DNA from: an uncultured Collinsella sp.
GTDB lineage: Bacteria; Actinomycetota; Coriobacteriia; Coriobacteriales; Coriobacteriaceae
Direction of reading: 5' to 3'
Assembly: GCA_902495525.1 (NCBI GenBank)
Contig: CABUXL010000086.1
Coordinates: forward strand, 1-6,753
DNA length: 6,753 nt
Position numbers and translations under genes: made by a program. This document shows positions 6,200 through 6,753 of the stretch, in pieces. Position 1 is the stretch's first letter. Each line of letters begins with the position of its first letter. The notes under the pieces were generated by a model that was not told the DNA's origin, did no database searches, and saw only the letters and a list, made by a program, of their open reading frames with translations.

Positions 6200-6246
6200 G
6201 GGGACAGGTTAATCTGCACCAATGTGGTGCAAACGTACCTGTCCCC
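6200..6246. repeat. Two-stem GGGGACAGGT/ACCTGTCCCC palindrome downstream of csoR
   Basis: The outer stem pairs GGGGACAGGT (6200-6209) with ACCTGTCCCC (6237-6246) over 10 bp. After 5-nt internal loops, TGCACC (6215-6220) pairs with GGTGCA (6226-6231) around AATGT. It starts 10 nt past the csoR stop on the minus strand. No T-run follows, so a terminator role is uncertain. It shares GTCCCCAATG with the palindrome at 1425-1464 and resembles a dispersed REP-like element. Confidence 0.75.
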
Positions 6247-6256
6247 AATGCCCCAA

Positions 6257-6529
6257 TTACTTGGAGAGCTTGTCGACGACGCGTTTGATCTCGGCGAGCT
6301 TGGCGGCTTTGAGGTCTTCGTCGCCCGATTCGATTGCCGAAGCCACGCAGCCCTCGATATGCGCCTTGAGCACGTCGGCGTTAATGCGCGCGAGGAGCGC
6401 CTGTGTGGCCATGAGCTGTGTGGAAATATCGACGCAATAGCGGTCCTCATCGACCATCCGCAAGATGCCGTCGATCTGTCCGCGTGCCGTCTTGAGCATA
6501 CGGGTCACCGATTTATGGTCTGCCATCAT
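6257..6529 (-). CDS. csoR: CsoR-family copper-sensing transcriptional repressor, 90 aa
   Basis: CsoR proteins are small all-helical DNA-binding repressors that release copper-efflux or chaperone operons when Cu(I) binds. The family's first helix motif is clear (LKTARGQIDGILRMVDEDRYC, residues 12-32). The metal ligands C32, H57 and C61 have the same spacing (25 and 4) as Cys-His-Cys in Mycobacterium tuberculosis CsoR, and Y31 precedes the first cysteine. This favours Cu(I) over the nickel (RcnR), formaldehyde (FrmR) or persulfide (CstR) branches, which differ at these positions. The length is normal. Two tandem ATGs exist (6529 and 6526); GAGGA lies 6 nt before the first. It sits 44 nt downstream of an HMA-protein gene on the same strand, fitting a copper operon that CsoR itself regulates. 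The operator would lie upstream, outside the window. Confidence 0.94.
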   Translation of the reverse strand: MMADHKSVTRMLKTARGQIDGILRMVDEDRYCVDISTQLMATQALLARINADVLKAHIEGCVASAIESGDEDLKAAKLAEIKRVVDKLSK

Positions 6530-6573
6530 GGCGGGTCCTCGTTTCTGGTCGGGGGAGGGGTACGTTCAGGTCG

Positions 6574-6753
6574 CTACGCGGCGGTCACAGACAGGGCATG
6601 GAATTTCTCGCCGGCGCCCTCGACGGCGGCAGCGAGCTGCTCAGCGGTCACGGTGTCGGCGCACTCCACCTGTACGGTCTGAGTCTCGTGATCGGCATCG
6701 GCGTCGGTCACGCCGGCAACGTTGAGCAACGCCGTCTCGACGGTGGCGTCGCA
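6574..6753 (-). CDS. Heavy-metal-associated (HMA) domain protein, CopZ-like, 5'-truncated by window edge
   Basis: The minus-strand frame is open from the right edge to a TAG at 6574-6576, giving 59 visible residues. The first visible residue is a cysteine followed by DATVETALLNVAGVTDA, which fits the second Cys of the MxCxxC metal site and helix 1 of an HMA ferredoxin-like fold. Then come a strand with TVQVEC, a VTAEQLAAAVEGAGEKF helix and a final LSVTAA strand. This would be about the C-terminal 85 percent of a stand-alone chaperone of some 70 residues that carries Cu(I) to an efflux ATPase. A C-terminal HMA domain of a larger protein is possible but less likely, since transport ATPases usually carry HMA domains at the N-terminus. 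The csoR gene follows after 44 nt, so the two are probably co-transcribed. Confidence 0.85.
   Translation of the reverse strand, partial: CDATVETALLNVAGVTDADADHETQTVQVECADTVTAEQLAAAVEGAGEKFHALSVTAA

Noticed and set aside
6224..6682. 152-aa plus-strand open frame opposite csoR
   Set aside because: It is antisense to a confidently recognised CsoR and to the HMA gene, starts within a palindrome, and has no recognisable domain.

Overview
The window is about 6.75 kb of GC-rich bacterial chromosome. Gene content (NADPH-glutamate synthase small subunit, a metal-dependent amidohydrolase, a CsoR/heavy-metal pair and small actinobacterial-type hypothetical genes), GC-rich codon use and many short GTCCCC/GGGGAC palindromes suggest a gut actinobacterium of the Coriobacteriia, most likely Collinsella-like. 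That assignment is inference from style and was not searched.

Layout. Positions 1-1407 (+) hold the 3' 468 codons of gltD, cut by the left edge. Positions 1408-1759 form a gene-free stretch with a GTCCCC/GGGGAC hairpin at its start and, at its end, a leader that could mask the ribosome binding site of the next gene. Positions 1760-2455 (+) encode a 231-aa protein of unknown function. Positions 2504-2800 hold four copies of a 56-57 nt palindromic repeat at a period of about 80 nt. Positions 2827-3897 (+) encode a protein that looks like an AbiEi-type N-terminal region joined to a DUF559/PD-(D/E)XK nuclease domain. Two more copies of the same palindrome follow it at 3906-4043. Positions 4193-5563 (+) encode a complete amidohydrolase of the imidazolonepropionase/M38-like group. 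A bidirectional terminator at 5615-5649 separates it from the minus-strand genes: 6144-5671 (two membrane helices and a C-terminal zinc ribbon), 6529-6257 (csoR) and the 3' end of a heavy-metal-associated-domain (HMA) protein at 6753-6574.

How the parts work together. gltD makes glutamate with a large subunit outside the window. The HMA protein and CsoR lie 44 nt apart on the same strand and form the end of a copper-response operon whose first genes are beyond the right edge. The amidohydrolase appears to be a stand-alone unit with its own Shine-Dalgarno sequence and terminator.

The unusual part is the 2.5-4.05 kb segment. A putative nuclease gene, richer in AGG arginine codons than its neighbours, fits tightly between six copies of one palindrome, and a 10-bp direct repeat lies just outside the whole block. 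This is the best candidate here for an undescribed mobile or defence-like unit. A functional link between repeats and nuclease is hypothesis only.
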